In this document: positions 8,067 through 18,866 of the stretch, one piece after another
How the letters are laid out: the number at the start of each line of letters is the position of its first letter
Position numbering within the stretch: position 1 is the first letter of the stretch
Origin: F23-D06 sp045132055
GTDB taxonomy: Bacteria; Bacteroidota; Bacteroidia; Bacteroidales; WCHB1-69
Length of the DNA: 64,000 nucleotides
Assembly (NCBI GenBank): GCA_045132055.1
Contig: JBGURP010000027.1
Coordinates: 1 to 64,000, forward strand
Direction of reading: 5' to 3'
Program-made: the position numbers and the translations under genes
Notes under the pieces: generated by a model
Told to the model about the DNA's origin: nothing
Seen by the model: only the letters and a program-made list of their open reading frames with translations
The model's database searches: none

Positions 8067-8267
8067 ATGAAACTGAAAAAACGAAAAATCAAGTATGCTG
8101 CAATATTCTTTCTCTGCTGGTTTGCACTATTGGTCTTTTTGGTTGATGGCGTTCTGAAATTCCAGACATTGGTTGACTATTTCGGGTCGTACGCTATCGT
8201 GGAGATTGGGCTATTGCTGCTGGTCTTTCTACCGACATTGGCAGTTTACATATTTACAAAAGGATAA
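8067..8267 (+). CDS. Two-segment small membrane protein, unknown
   Basis: A 66-residue protein with a basic start (MKLKKRKIKYA), one hydrophobic segment at about 11-31 and another at about 42-63. It resembles the many short membrane proteins of Bacteroidota without a named function. It has its own -7 box and converges on the C10 peptidase gene, whose stop lies 8 bases away. Short length keeps the call modest. Confidence 0.6.
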   Translation: MKLKKRKIKYAAIFFLCWFALLVFLVDGVLKFQTLVDYFGSYAIVEIGLLLLVFLPTLAVYIFTKG

Positions 8268-8275
8268 GGTGTAAC

Positions 8276-9313
8276 TTACCTCACCACAAACTTCACCGTT
8301 TCCACCAGTTTTGCACCCTTGATCTGCAAAACATAGACTCCCTTTTGCAAGTCCGAAACGGAAATGCTTCCATCGGTGGAACCTGCTGTCACCATTTGGC
8401 CCAAAGTGTTGAAAATGGCATAATCCACCACTTCGCAAGGGAGGTTCTTGATGTAGAGAACATCGGAGACGGGGTTTGGATAGGCCGCCAGCTGCTGTTG
8501 GTGGGAAAACTCGTGAACAGCCGTGTTTTTCGGGATAATATTCAAAATGATGCCTTCAATTTTAGTCCATCCGTATGCAAAACCATTAGGGTCGGGGAGG
8601 TTGTACCAATTGTCTCTGTACCCACCCCAGCCAAAGTTGACATGGAATTTGCCGTCGCTTTCGCGATAGCCATCGACCACGACATTGTGTCCGGACGTTC
8701 CAGCATTGTTTTCAACGGCCAGATGGGCTGGATAACCGGCCTGTAAATTGGAAATCAAGGTGGAAAACATTTCGGGTTCTGGTTCCCGATACAGCTGACA
8801 ATTTGTAAAGCCAAACCGTTTATAAGCAGCGTATGCCTGGTCCACAGCAAAAGTGCCGGAACCATAATTTGACGATGCGGTAAAGACTTGCTTGCATGCC
8901 ACACCGCTGGCAAAAATCACAGCCGCAATCAATGAGTCGGAAAGCTCCTCGCCACGCTGGAAAATGGCATCAGCGGAATCCAACAACTCGTTCAACTGTG
9001 GGAATGACGGGAATTGATAAGTGGTCCAATCGTCATCGATATGGAATTGCCGACTGGCGTAATTGGAGAAATAGTCGTCGCCGTCGTCGAAACGGGTGTT
9101 CTGTGTTGTTTTCAAATAATTGATAATCTGTCCCATGGCAGTAGCAGGACATCCGGTATAACTGTGATTGTAATTCTCATACGGATCCGCCGGGCAAAGC
9201 ATGTTGTACGGATAATCCTGATTCCACTGCGTGGAAAGAAGAGGACTCTGCGCCATGCCGGTCAAAGTGCAAAACAACAATAATACAGTAAAAACTTTCG
9301 ACATCTTTTTCAT
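8276..9313 (-). CDS. Secreted C10-family cysteine peptidase with T9SS sorting domain
   Basis: A 345-residue protein: signal peptide (about 1-22, ending GMAQ), then a streptopain/PrtT-type (C10) peptidase domain. The nucleophile Cys sits in TGCPATAMGQIINYL. The catalytic His is in SGHNVVVDGY, followed by the conserved NFGWGG stretch. The C-terminal 75 residues are a T9SS sorting domain (AAYPNPVSDVLYI, IFNTLGQMV, LQKGVYVLQI). No long propeptide is obvious. It probably degrades proteins outside the cell. The frame begins at 9331, but the -7 box at 9329-9336 favours the ATG at 9313 (MKKMSKVF); 9304 is another candidate. Confidence 0.87.
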   Translation of the reverse strand: MKKMSKVFTVLLLFCTLTGMAQSPLLSTQWNQDYPYNMLCPADPYENYNHSYTGCPATAMGQIINYLKTTQNTRFDDGDDYFSNYASRQFHIDDDWTTYQFPSFPQLNELLDSADAIFQRGEELSDSLIAAVIFASGVACKQVFTASSNYGSGTFAVDQAYAAYKRFGFTNCQLYREPEPEMFSTLISNLQAGYPAHLAVENNAGTSGHNVVVDGYRESDGKFHVNFGWGGYRDNWYNLPDPNGFAYGWTKIEGIILNIIPKNTAVHEFSHQQQLAAYPNPVSDVLYIKNLPCEVVDYAIFNTLGQMVTAGSTDGSISVSDLQKGVYVLQIKGAKLVETVKFVVR

Positions 9314-9328
9314 ATTTGATAAACGGTG

Positions 9329-9336
9329 CAAAAATA
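9329..9336 (-). promoter_or_regulatory. Bacteroidota -7 promoter box
   Basis: TATTTTTG on the minus strand, just upstream of the C10 peptidase. The divergent promoter of the giant protein is only about 50 bases away. Confidence 0.5.
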
Positions 9337-9383
9337 TGATTTTTTCAACTTTTCCTAGAGGAGGAAGAACAACAAATTATGTG

Positions 9384-9391
9384 TATATTTG
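9384..9391 (+). promoter_or_regulatory. Bacteroidota -7 promoter box
   Basis: TATATTTG, 79 bases upstream of the start of the 3120-residue surface protein. Confidence 0.5.
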
Positions 9392-9470
9392 CCTGCGATT
9401 TTTTTATAATGATGACGACCACCAATACGGCTGTTGGGAGTATTTTTACAAAAGCAAATAACAAAAAATA

Positions 9471-12400
9471 ATGAATATGAGAAGCCTTTTCTGCAAATTA
9501 TGGTTCCTTCTGATGTTGCTGTTGCCCTTGTCAGTAATGTCAACCCCTACTTATGGTATTGCCCATTTTGGCCAGGCGTCGAACTTCGACGCCTATACTA
9601 TGGGCAATGGAAAAATCCATTTCAAGATTCTAATATACGGAAAGGGAACCAATTTAGACGGTTATGTCGGTAATGCCAATGACATTTCGGAAGCATACGC
9701 GTGGACTAAGATGGGTGAGGAAAGCCCTGTTCCTTTCCTCTATTATCACGCCGATGACGGGCGCAATCATGTAGGAAGATACTCCAATGTGCCTGAAGAC
9801 CAGGCGTTTGTTAACATCAAGGTTCTCGAAGGATTGTTGGTCGTCACCAACGTTTATGAAGGCGACCCCGTTGTGTATAACGCAGGCGACTCCATCTATG
9901 AAGTGCCCCTCACCCGTACGCAGGTGACCGACAACAAAGCTTACCTCGAGTTCGACTGGTATCCTTCGGTTCGGTTGGTGAACAGCTCCTTCATTGCGGG
10001 TGTCCACTCCAAAGCTTATACTGGCGACCACGGGACGCATCGCACGGACGATTATAACCTCGGTTCTTTTACCTATAACGGCGACCAACAACCCCAGTTG
10101 ATGGATCCGGTCTTTTATCCTATTTCCAATAACGGAACAAATAACTACGGTTACCTCGCCGTTCCATACGTCTCATTCCAAGAGGTTTATCAATACTATA
10201 CCTCGTGGAACGCCAGTCCCGTCCTTTGCACGGAACAAGGCGGCATGCTCTCTGTGAAGAGTGCCGACAGCGTGCAGCACGGTTTCTACGTTGTCATGCA
10301 GACCAAAACCTCCAACTCCAGTGGCGATGTGGAAATCAGACAATGGCTCAGGTCGAACAAGGTGGACATACCGGCCTACCACAAAATTCATGACTTTACC
10401 GTTGCCTCATACACCTGGCAAGACACAACGACGGGGTATTACTATTCTGATCCCCGTTACAAAACGCTTTCATGGAAGGTCTATTTTCCATACGAAGAGG
10501 ACGTCATGTCCAATGACCTGTTTGAGCTGCAGCGTGCTTATGACAGCAGCTTTGCCGACGCACAAACCATCGCCACCATCCCCATGACATGGGAAGAAAC
10601 AGACTCCATTGCCTACACCACCTATATTTTTGTCGATTCTGCCTCTATTGTCGGGAGCAATGCGACGGTGAACAGCGACAGCGTTTACTACCGCGTCCGT
10701 CGCGCCTCAGCTTCCGTGTGGGGCTGGAAGAACCACGATTACGCCGCAGAAGGCTCCGATGCAATCGAGAAACGATTAATCACTCTCCGGCCTGCGGGAT
10801 GCAAATACAGCAAGGATCCCGACTTCGACAACAACCACAAGGTAAACCTCATCATCGATATTTGGAATAACACTCGTGGCCGTGAGGACATAGACTTTCC
10901 CCGCGAAAGAGGATCTTATTGGGACCCTAACGCCACTCTTTATATCAAGAAAGTGTTGGTTGAGACAGGCGACACCATCCTCATCCGTGTGCCGACGGAA
11001 AGCATCAACAGTGCGTTGAATGCCACCTTCTACGCCCCCTCTCACACTCAATTTTTCAGTGGCACCATCACAGTCTCTTATGTTGACGAACTCAACACCC
11101 CCTGTAACCACGTCAACTACTTTTATTATATTGACACCGAGGAAACTTTCCTGCGTCAGAGAGACTTCGACATCGGATTGTATGGCGATGTCTCCCAGAT
11201 CAGACCGTTTATCCTCACAGGTGAGGAACCCTATTTCACTGATGCCGGCAACCTCAATTCGTTGACGGCCACCCATGGGGATTATCCCGACCGTGTGCTC
11301 ATCACTTGGACTCCCACCGAAGGTGCTGTGGATAACTACACTGTCGAAACACGTCCCGACAGCTTGTCGGTCTGGACCCTGTTAGGCACTACCACAAACG
11401 CTTATTGGAACGACCTGTTGGCCGACCCGACGGTGAGTTCCGAATGGCAGTATCGTGTGACCATGAACTACACCTGTCAGGGAACCACCATTTCCGACAG
11501 CCGTACCACTACGGGCAGCCGCTCGCCCTGGGGTCGCGTGAGCGGACGAGTGCATTATGAAGATGGCAGCGGCTGTCCTGGAATCACCGTAGTGGCTACG
11601 CGCACCAGCGACGGCGCCACCGTCCAGACTGTCCTCACCGATGCCAGCGGCTATTACCTGCTCGACAGTCTGCCCTACGGCGGCAATGTGGAATACACCA
11701 TAACCCCTACCTCCCAGACAGCACAATTCCATTACAACAACACCTCGTCTGGTTTTGCCACGGTGAACCTTTCACTGGCTCGTTGTGTCACCACCGGCAT
11801 CGACTTCGACAACATCTCTGCTGTGCGCCTCACGGGACGTGTGCTCTACGAAAACAGTTCTATCCCTGTGCGCGATGCCAATTTCCTGCTCAACGGGAAT
11901 CTCGTGAGCCTGGCAGGCTCGGCGGTGAAGACCGATGCCAGCGGCAATTTCGAGCTCCGTGTGCCCGAGGGTAGCGCTTTCACCTTGCAGGTCATCAAGG
12001 CGGGGCACTATTTCGCCGGAGATGGTTTCATCCGCATCAATAACGACAGTCTGCTGACGCTCAACGTGGCGTTGGATGGCGTGCGTCTGTGGGACCAGAC
12101 CAAGGTGCGCCTTGCCGGTCGTGTGGCTGGTGGCCTCGACCAGCGCAACCTGCCCTTGGGATTCGGTCTCTCCACCAACAACCTGGGTGACAACTTGCGT
12201 TTAGTGTTCGAACTGGAAGGCGACAATATCAGCTATATTGTCCGCGTACCGAGCGATCTGACCAAGGACACCCTGGAATTTACCGTGCCGCATGTGGTTT
12301 ATGGGCAGAATGGGGAAGAGAATGTAGGTGTGACACAGGTTCACTATCAGCAGAAGCGCATCATTGTGGAACCAGACCCTGAGACGGGCGAATTCTGCGT

Positions 12401-15400
12401 TGACCTCTTCCCCGTGCGCTACAAGATCACTCAGGCCACCGCTACCGGCTACGCCACCCTCTTCTCCGGAGGACGCACCAGCGAGACCATTGACCTCGGC
12501 AATGCTGCCACCCAACACGACACCATCCATTACGACTCTCAATTCACCACATTCAACGCCCAATACAAGCTCACGTATCGTTCTCCCATCAGCATCACTT
12601 GCAAACAGATGGTTTACGGTATGGAAATGCCCTACTTCGGCGACCAGTACATGCAGCGTGTCAATATCAGGAATGAGCATATACAGGTGCCTTTGGCCTA
12701 CAAGGATGCCAACGGGGTCTATCAATATCTCTTCGGAGCACCTGTGTTCTCAAGTGGAGAGTACAGCTTCCGTGTCTTTGCCCATGAGGACTATTACTAT
12801 AACAACGAGCTCACCGGCCGTCACGATGAAGTGCGTATCAAGGGTGGCACCTTGAAGGTGTACAACGGCATGCACGAGAGTGAGGATAACAACACTCATA
12901 TCTTCATCAAGGAACTCGACACCCTTGGCCAGGCCGAATTCACTATCCCTGTCGATTATGTCTCCTTCATCCGTAACGACCAAGAGGTGCAGCGTGTGCT
13001 CGACCTCTCGGTAGAGAGCGAGGGCGAATTTGTGGAACTTCAGGCTGTGCGCGGCTATGTCACGGGTCACCGCATCACCGGTGCCGAAGTCATCACTTCA
13101 ACCCACGGCAAGGTGCAACTGCTTGATGTCCTCCGTGATCCCCCGGGAAGCACTTCCTCGTCCTGGCTCGAAGCAGGCACCGAATATGAATACAACTATA
13201 CGTACACCGTCGATTTTGAGTTCGGTTTTGATATTGGAGCTGAGATTGGCGGTGCTATGAGTATGACATTCGGAGCTTTCGCCGGCTTGGGCGGCGGTGT
13301 ATTCTCCGGACAGGATTTCAGTCTTGGTCAGACCTACGAGTTAACCCTTCCTATCCGAAGTCAATATCACTACAAGCACATGTCCTCTTACAACTTCAAG
13401 ACTGCCGAACGTATCAGTACCAGCAGCGATCCTTACTGGGTAGGACAGCCTGCCGATGTTTATATTGGACTGGTGCAGAATATGTATTCCCGCCGTGTTG
13501 ATGCCGTACAGCCCCTCGACTCGCTGACCTACGCCACGCTCGGCGGACGGTCTTCCGCCGGCCTCATGCCCACGGTGGCCGAGGGCATGGGCCCCGACTC
13601 TACACGATACTATCTGGTAATCGGCAAAGAACTGGAGATGAGACCTGACATCTCGGCAACGTTCATCTACACCCACGACTACATCGAAAACACCCTCATT
13701 CCGCGTCTGACGCAAGAGCGCGATGCACTCTTGCTTACCTGCGACAGCGCCACTGCCCAATCCATCGCCAACGCGCAACACAAAGTGGTGTTCCGATCCC
13801 TCGTTCCCTTTGACGATCCTAATTGGGCCGCGGAAGATTACTATCGTGTTGTTATCCCGGAAGGATTCTCGGACGAATATGTCAACTCTGTGAAATCTGC
13901 CAATACCTTGATTGCCGATTGGATAACCGTGTTGTTTCAAAATGAGTCGGAAAAGGTGTCGGCCATCCATTATCATGAGCACGACAGCGTGGCCACCTAT
14001 TCGCTGAGCTACTCCACCAGCGTGACGAGGACTGACAGCTATAGCTATAGTGACGTGACGCATTGGTGGATGAATTATCCCGGCATAGACCTATCCTCGA
14101 CTGCTAGCAACTTCACCAACCTCCTCATAAACAGATTTGGCCGTAATATTGCCCAAATGATGATAGAGAACATGAGGAATACATTGACTGCAAGTAGAGG
14201 ACTGCAACCTGCCCGGATCGCCAACCAGTCTCCAGGTTATAAGGCAAGTTTCCTTTTCAGGCCAGTTCTCGACCTTGACATCTCGCGTGACCCTGTGGAG
14301 AACACCATCCACTCACGTACCGTGGGATTCACCCTGTCTCCCGATGAATACAGCAACATGGATGTCTCCATCTATCGTATTGTGAACAGCAAGGACCAAT
14401 ACAACACAGGTTCTTTATCGGCGCGCGAAGATGTGGCTTCCCCCACCAGCTATAATGCAGACGACCACCTCTATGGTTCTCTGGTCTTCTATCTCCGCGG
14501 CGGTGCCACCAAGTGCCCTTGCGAGTTACCCGACAGTACGGATTACTATGTACCCAAGATGCCCATTTCAGCTGGATCGCTCCGTCTGGAGAACCCCAAA
14601 ATCAACATCGACGTTCACGAAATCAGCAATGTGCCCGCCGACCAACCGGCTGTCTTTACCATCCGTCTCTTCAATGAGATGGAGCATACTGAAGGTATCA
14701 TCCACAACTGGCGTGTCTTCTTCAAACTGAAGATAAATGACCTGAGCAACCCCCACGGCGCCCGTATCTATATCGACGGCATGCCCCTTACTGACGGGCG
14801 CACTATCGAGCTCATCGGCGACCAAGTCATCACCAAGACCATGGAGGTCTATGCCGGCGATGGCTACGACTTTGAAGATCTTGTTATCGAGCTTGTCTCC
14901 AATTGCATCGTCTTCAACAGGTCCAGCGCGCAGTTCTCAGTCCACTTCCTACCGGTATCTTGTGACGTCACCCTTACCTCGCCGCAAGACAACTGGGTAA
15001 TGAACACCCTTGCTCCACAGGACTCTGTGGGCTACTACCTGCCCGTCTCCATCAGCGACTTTAACGTGAACTACCGCGGTTTCGACCACATCGAGCTGCA
15101 ATACAAGCTCTCGACCCAAAGCGATGACGGCTGGGTGAACCTATGCTCCTACTATGCCGACAGTACCCTCTACGCTGCCGCCAGCGGCAACAAGGAGATG
15201 ATCCAAGGAGGCCGCATCGATAACATACGATTCTACGGCGAGCGCGATCCCATGGAGCAACGCTACGACCTGCGCGCCGTGAGCTTCTGCCGTCACGGCA
15301 GCGGATTCATCAGTAAGGCTTCGGAAATCAAATCCGGCATCAAGGACACCCGCTGTCCGCGCGTTTTCGGCGACCCTGAACCCGCCAACGGCATCCTTGG

Positions 15401-18400
15401 CGTGGGCGACCACCTGAAGCTGCGCTTCAACGAGCCCATCGCGGGCAACTACCTCGACGAGGACAACAACTTCCAATTGCTGGGAGTCACCAACCGTAGC
15501 GGCATCGCCTCCTCCACCTCGGTCTATTTCGACGGCACGCCCTCCTGCGGTGCCACCAGCGCAGTGACACGCGTGCTCAACGGCAAGAGCTTCTCCATCG
15601 ACCTCATGGCCAAACCGGCAAACGGCACGACAGCGGAGGCCCAAGAACTCTTCAGCCACACCTCGGCGACTGGCGGCATTCGCTTCGGACTTGAGCCAGT
15701 CGGCACGCGCATGCGCCTCTATGGTTACATTGACGATCGCCGTTCCCAATCGCGGGTGCTTGAGCCGCTCACCGATTTCACCCGTCTCATCATGACATAC
15801 GATCATGAGACAGGACGCATACGCTTCTATGCAGGCACACAGGATGTGACAGACCAAAGTTTCACACATGAAGAAGAGGTGACCGACTATGACGGTTCTG
15901 CTCCGCTGGTCTTCGGACAAGGCTTCCAAGGCAATATGCTTGAGACTCGCCTCTGGTTAAAGGTCCTTTCTACCGATGAGATCGTGGAAACTCACGAAAA
16001 ACGCCTTACCGGTTACGAACGCAAATTGGCGGCCTACTACCCCATGAACGAGGGCCGCGGCGACCTCTGCTACGACAAGGCCAGCGGATCCACACTCACG
16101 CTCCAAGGTGCTTCGTGGACAACACCCTCGGGCTATTCGTTACAAATGAACGGTCAGCAGAGTGTCACCCTCGCACAAGACGTTCTCTCACGTTCCAATA
16201 TTCAGGATTATACGCTGATGTTCTGGTTCCGCACCACTGAACTCAACCAGGGTCTCTTCTCGGCGGGATGGACCGACGGAACGGTTTCCGCCACTGGCCC
16301 GCAAGGCACATTGGTGGAAATGGTTAACGGACGTCTCGTTTTCCACAACGGCCAAATGGTGCAGCAAAGCTCTCTCAACTACGCCGACGGTTTGTGGCAC
16401 CACTTTATCCTTACCGTCAACCGCACCTACAACAATGCTTCCGTCTATGTTGACGGCCAGATGATCAATACCTTTGCTGCAGAGAGCCTCTCCGGTCTGA
16501 GTGGCGTGATGATGTTGGGTGGCGACCAATACGGACAGACGACACTTTTCCAGGGTCATTTCGACGACTTTGTGCTCTTCGAGCAGGCACTGCCCGGCAG
16601 CCTTATAGAAACGTACGACAACCTTACGCCAATGGGCGACGAAATGGGTCTTGTGGCCCTGTTGCCTTTCTCTGAACAGAAAGAGAGTCTCAACGGCATT
16701 ATGGAAGAGATTTTCTCCGTCAACAACCAGCGCATCTTCACGCTCAGCGATGGAACAGTGGTGGAAAAGGTGCAACCGCTGATTATCGCCCCCGACTCGC
16801 TGACACTGATTGGAATGGGCGACCCGAGTGACCACGCGCCTGTACGCGAACGTGACATGCTGACGAAGATGAACTTCGACTGGAGTTTCAACAATGACGA
16901 ACTGCTCATCAACCTCAACATGCAGGACCGCGAGATCAACAAGAACAATATCTATATCACAGTGCGCAATGTGGAGGACCTCAACGGCAACCGTACCGTC
17001 AACCCTTCGATGTGGCAGGTATTTGTCAACAAGAACGTCCTGCTGTGGAATAGCGATGGCATCTATCAAATTTTCTACGAACGGGCAGACCGCGACACGG
17101 AAATTCCCGTACAAATCACGAACGTCAGCGGTCACCGCCATCAATACACCATTGACGGCTTGCCCGACTGGCTGAATGTGGATCAAGCATACGGCAGCAT
17201 CAATCCGCAGGAGACACAGAATCTCATCTTCACCGTCAACGAGGATTTGGCTGTGGGTGTTTACTCTGAAATCATCTACCTGACCGATGAAAACGACCTT
17301 TCCGAACCGCTGAAGGTCATGATTGAGGTGCGTGCAGTCTGTCCGTGGGAGAATGTCTCCCCGCAGTATTTCGACCGCCAGATGTCTCTGTTGGGTCAAG
17401 TGGTGGTGGATGGAATCATCGACACAGACCCCAATGATATTGTTGTCGCTATTGCGAATAGACAGGTTGTGGGATTCCAGCACATTTCGTATGATAACGA
17501 TATCTATCCCGGCTACCTCTTCATGACCATCTATGGCAACGACTACACTCGCTTCCATTCGCTTCAGTTCTACCTGTGGCAGGCTTCCACGGGACGTATC
17601 TTCGGACTCACGCCATCACCATCCGTGATTTTCCAGACCAACAGCGCCGTGGGTATGCCGCCCGCCGACCCTGTCATTCTCTCCACTTCGGCCAACGAGG
17701 TGCAGAACTTTGACATTCTGGAGGGATGGAACTGGATTTCGTTCAACATCGACCCACGCGACGAAGGGGTGCTTGACGGACTCTTCTTCACCACCACGCC
17801 CTTCTCCGAGGGTAACCAGCTCAAATCCGCTGCCACGCAACAGTTTGCAGAATGGGATGGCGAACATTGGGCCGGCACACTCTCCCACGTGGACTACCAC
17901 CAGATGTATATGTTGTACAGCCACTGGAATCATTTGGGAACGCAGGTGTCAGGGCGCCGTCTGACCAGCAATAGCGAGCGCACCATCAGCCTCCACCACG
18001 GATGGAACAGCTTCCCCTACCTGCTTACCGCCACCTCAGGACTGACCAACGCTATGGCTGACTACATCGAGAAAGCCAGCGTGGGCGACATTGTGAAGTC
18101 TCAAACCCAATTTGCCGTCTTCAATGCCGACGGACATTGGATAGGCTCTCTCACAGCTTTGGTCCCCGGTGAGGGATACCTCCTCTACCGCAATGGCCAA
18201 AGCACGGTGCCATTCACCTTCCACACCTACAGCGGTGCCAAGGAAGGAATGGAAATCTATAATGAAAAATCAAGGGTTAAGAATGACATTCCGCTTCCGG
18301 CAACGAACATGACGATTGTCGCGAAAGTGGAGGACCCGTCAACTTATAGACCTGTCTATCTGTCAACGTATATCGGAAGCTCCCTCGTCAGCAAGGCAGA

Positions 18401-18833
18401 ACCCATAGAGGTGGATGGCGACAAGCTGTTTTTCCTCACCGTTGGCACCGACAAGCCTGGACGACTGAATTTCTTTATCGAAGAAGAGGGCGAGAAGACG
18501 GAGCTGTTTGCCAACATTCCACTGAAGGCTGCTGCCGACCGCCATTTCGGATCGCTCGACAACCCAGTCCTTTTAACTCCAAAATCTCAACTCTCAACGC
18601 CTGGCTTCCAGGCTTACCCCACCGTCTTCACCGACCATGTGGATTTCATGCTGACCAATCTTGCTTCGGAGGATGTGCTTATCACAATCCGCAATGCAGC
18701 AGGTATGACGGTTGACGAGATCACCTCTCTCCATTGGACAAACTGCGAGAATCTGGCTGCCGGAGTCTATTTTGCCACCCTATACACCGAAGATTATACA
18801 GCAACTGTTAAAATAATTAAGGTTAATCGGTAG
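9471..18833 (+). CDS. Giant T9SS-secreted LamG-domain surface protein (3120 residues)
   Basis: A very large secreted protein with a signal peptide at about 1-24. A fibronectin-III-like region (about 605-680) is followed by three carboxypeptidase-regulatory-like repeats starting near 686 (VSGRVHYEDG), 784 (LTGRVLYENS) and 878. A Gly-rich hydrophobic stretch lies near 1260-1290. A bacterial Ig-like region (about 1962-2010) precedes two LamG/concanavalin-like domains (about 2016-2170 and 2220-2380). A module near 2625-2730 resembles the neighbouring lipoprotein. The C-terminus is a T9SS-type sorting domain (FQAYPTVFTDHVDF, LAAGVYFATLY, KIIKVNR). It is likely a surface adhesin or matrix protein. 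Both MNM codons are possible starts. The lipoprotein gene begins 33 bases downstream. Confidence 0.9.
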   Translation: MNMRSLFCKLWFLLMLLLPLSVMSTPTYGIAHFGQASNFDAYTMGNGKIHFKILIYGKGTNLDGYVGNANDISEAYAWTKMGEESPVPFLYYHADDGRNHVGRYSNVPEDQAFVNIKVLEGLLVVTNVYEGDPVVYNAGDSIYEVPLTRTQVTDNKAYLEFDWYPSVRLVNSSFIAGVHSKAYTGDHGTHRTDDYNLGSFTYNGDQQPQLMDPVFYPISNNGTNNYGYLAVPYVSFQEVYQYYTSWNASPVLCTEQGGMLSVKSADSVQHGFYVVMQTKTSNSSGDVEIRQWLRSNKVDIPAYHKIHDFTVASYTWQDTTTGYYYSDPRYKTLSWKVYFPYEEDVMSNDLFELQRAYDSSFADAQTIATIPMTWEETDSIAYTTYIFVDSASIVGSNATVNSDSVYYRVRRASASVWGWKNHDYAAEGSDAIEKRLITLRPAGCKYSKDPDFDNNHKVNLIIDIWNNTRGREDIDFPRERGSYWDPNATLYIKKVLVETGDTILIRVPTESINSALNATFYAPSHTQFFSGTITVSYVDELNTPCNHVNYFYYIDTEETFLRQRDFDIGLYGDVSQIRPFILTGEEPYFTDAGNLNSLTATHGDYPDRVLITWTPTEGAVDNYTVETRPDSLSVWTLLGTTTNAYWNDLLADPTVSSEWQYRVTMNYTCQGTTISDSRTTTGSRSPWGRVSGRVHYEDGSGCPGITVVATRTSDGATVQTVLTDASGYYLLDSLPYGGNVEYTITPTSQTAQFHYNNTSSGFATVNLSLARCVTTGIDFDNISAVRLTGRVLYENSSIPVRDANFLLNGNLVSLAGSAVKTDASGNFELRVPEGSAFTLQVIKAGHYFAGDGFIRINNDSLLTLNVALDGVRLWDQTKVRLAGRVAGGLDQRNLPLGFGLSTNNLGDNLRLVFELEGDNISYIVRVPSDLTKDTLEFTVPHVVYGQNGEENVGVTQVHYQQKRIIVEPDPETGEFCVDLFPVRYKITQATATGYATLFSGGRTSETIDLGNAATQHDTIHYDSQFTTFNAQYKLTYRSPISITCKQMVYGMEMPYFGDQYMQRVNIRNEHIQVPLAYKDANGVYQYLFGAPVFSSGEYSFRVFAHEDYYYNNELTGRHDEVRIKGGTLKVYNGMHESEDNNTHIFIKELDTLGQAEFTIPVDYVSFIRNDQEVQRVLDLSVESEGEFVELQAVRGYVTGHRITGAEVITSTHGKVQLLDVLRDPPGSTSSSWLEAGTEYEYNYTYTVDFEFGFDIGAEIGGAMSMTFGAFAGLGGGVFSGQDFSLGQTYELTLPIRSQYHYKHMSSYNFKTAERISTSSDPYWVGQPADVYIGLVQNMYSRRVDAVQPLDSLTYATLGGRSSAGLMPTVAEGMGPDSTRYYLVIGKELEMRPDISATFIYTHDYIENTLIPRLTQERDALLLTCDSATAQSIANAQHKVVFRSLVPFDDPNWAAEDYYRVVIPEGFSDEYVNSVKSANTLIADWITVLFQNESEKVSAIHYHEHDSVATYSLSYSTSVTRTDSYSYSDVTHWWMNYPGIDLSSTASNFTNLLINRFGRNIAQMMIENMRNTLTASRGLQPARIANQSPGYKASFLFRPVLDLDISRDPVENTIHSRTVGFTLSPDEYSNMDVSIYRIVNSKDQYNTGSLSAREDVASPTSYNADDHLYGSLVFYLRGGATKCPCELPDSTDYYVPKMPISAGSLRLENPKINIDVHEISNVPADQPAVFTIRLFNEMEHTEGIIHNWRVFFKLKINDLSNPHGARIYIDGMPLTDGRTIELIGDQVITKTMEVYAGDGYDFEDLVIELVSNCIVFNRSSAQFSVHFLPVSCDVTLTSPQDNWVMNTLAPQDSVGYYLPVSISDFNVNYRGFDHIELQYKLSTQSDDGWVNLCSYYADSTLYAAASGNKEMIQGGRIDNIRFYGERDPMEQRYDLRAVSFCRHGSGFISKASEIKSGIKDTRCPRVFGDPEPANGILGVGDHLKLRFNEPIAGNYLDEDNNFQLLGVTNRSGIASSTSVYFDGTPSCGATSAVTRVLNGKSFSIDLMAKPANGTTAEAQELFSHTSATGGIRFGLEPVGTRMRLYGYIDDRRSQSRVLEPLTDFTRLIMTYDHETGRIRFYAGTQDVTDQSFTHEEEVTDYDGSAPLVFGQGFQGNMLETRLWLKVLSTDEIVETHEKRLTGYERKLAAYYPMNEGRGDLCYDKASGSTLTLQGASWTTPSGYSLQMNGQQSVTLAQDVLSRSNIQDYTLMFWFRTTELNQGLFSAGWTDGTVSATGPQGTLVEMVNGRLVFHNGQMVQQSSLNYADGLWHHFILTVNRTYNNASVYVDGQMINTFAAESLSGLSGVMMLGGDQYGQTTLFQGHFDDFVLFEQALPGSLIETYDNLTPMGDEMGLVALLPFSEQKESLNGIMEEIFSVNNQRIFTLSDGTVVEKVQPLIIAPDSLTLIGMGDPSDHAPVRERDMLTKMNFDWSFNNDELLINLNMQDREINKNNIYITVRNVEDLNGNRTVNPSMWQVFVNKNVLLWNSDGIYQIFYERADRDTEIPVQITNVSGHRHQYTIDGLPDWLNVDQAYGSINPQETQNLIFTVNEDLAVGVYSEIIYLTDENDLSEPLKVMIEVRAVCPWENVSPQYFDRQMSLLGQVVVDGIIDTDPNDIVVAIANRQVVGFQHISYDNDIYPGYLFMTIYGNDYTRFHSLQFYLWQASTGRIFGLTPSPSVIFQTNSAVGMPPADPVILSTSANEVQNFDILEGWNWISFNIDPRDEGVLDGLFFTTTPFSEGNQLKSAATQQFAEWDGEHWAGTLSHVDYHQMYMLYSHWNHLGTQVSGRRLTSNSERTISLHHGWNSFPYLLTATSGLTNAMADYIEKASVGDIVKSQTQFAVFNADGHWIGSLTALVPGEGYLLYRNGQSTVPFTFHTYSGAKEGMEIYNEKSRVKNDIPLPATNMTIVAKVEDPSTYRPVYLSTYIGSSLVSKAEPIEVDGDKLFFLTVGTDKPGRLNFFIEEEGEKTELFANIPLKAAADRHFGSLDNPVLLTPKSQLSTPGFQAYPTVFTDHVDFMLTNLASEDVLITIRNAAGMTVDEITSLHWTNCENLAAGVYFATLYTEDYTATVKIIKVNR

Positions 18834-18866
18834 AATTGAATAATTAAACATTAAAGATTAGAAATT

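Noticed and set aside
16188..17558. Long open frame antisense to the giant surface protein
   Set aside because: It mirrors a high-GC coding strand, has biased low-complexity composition and no recognisable family. Similar long shadows lie opposite the 2-oxoacid oxidoreductase, bcd and acyl-CoA ligase genes.
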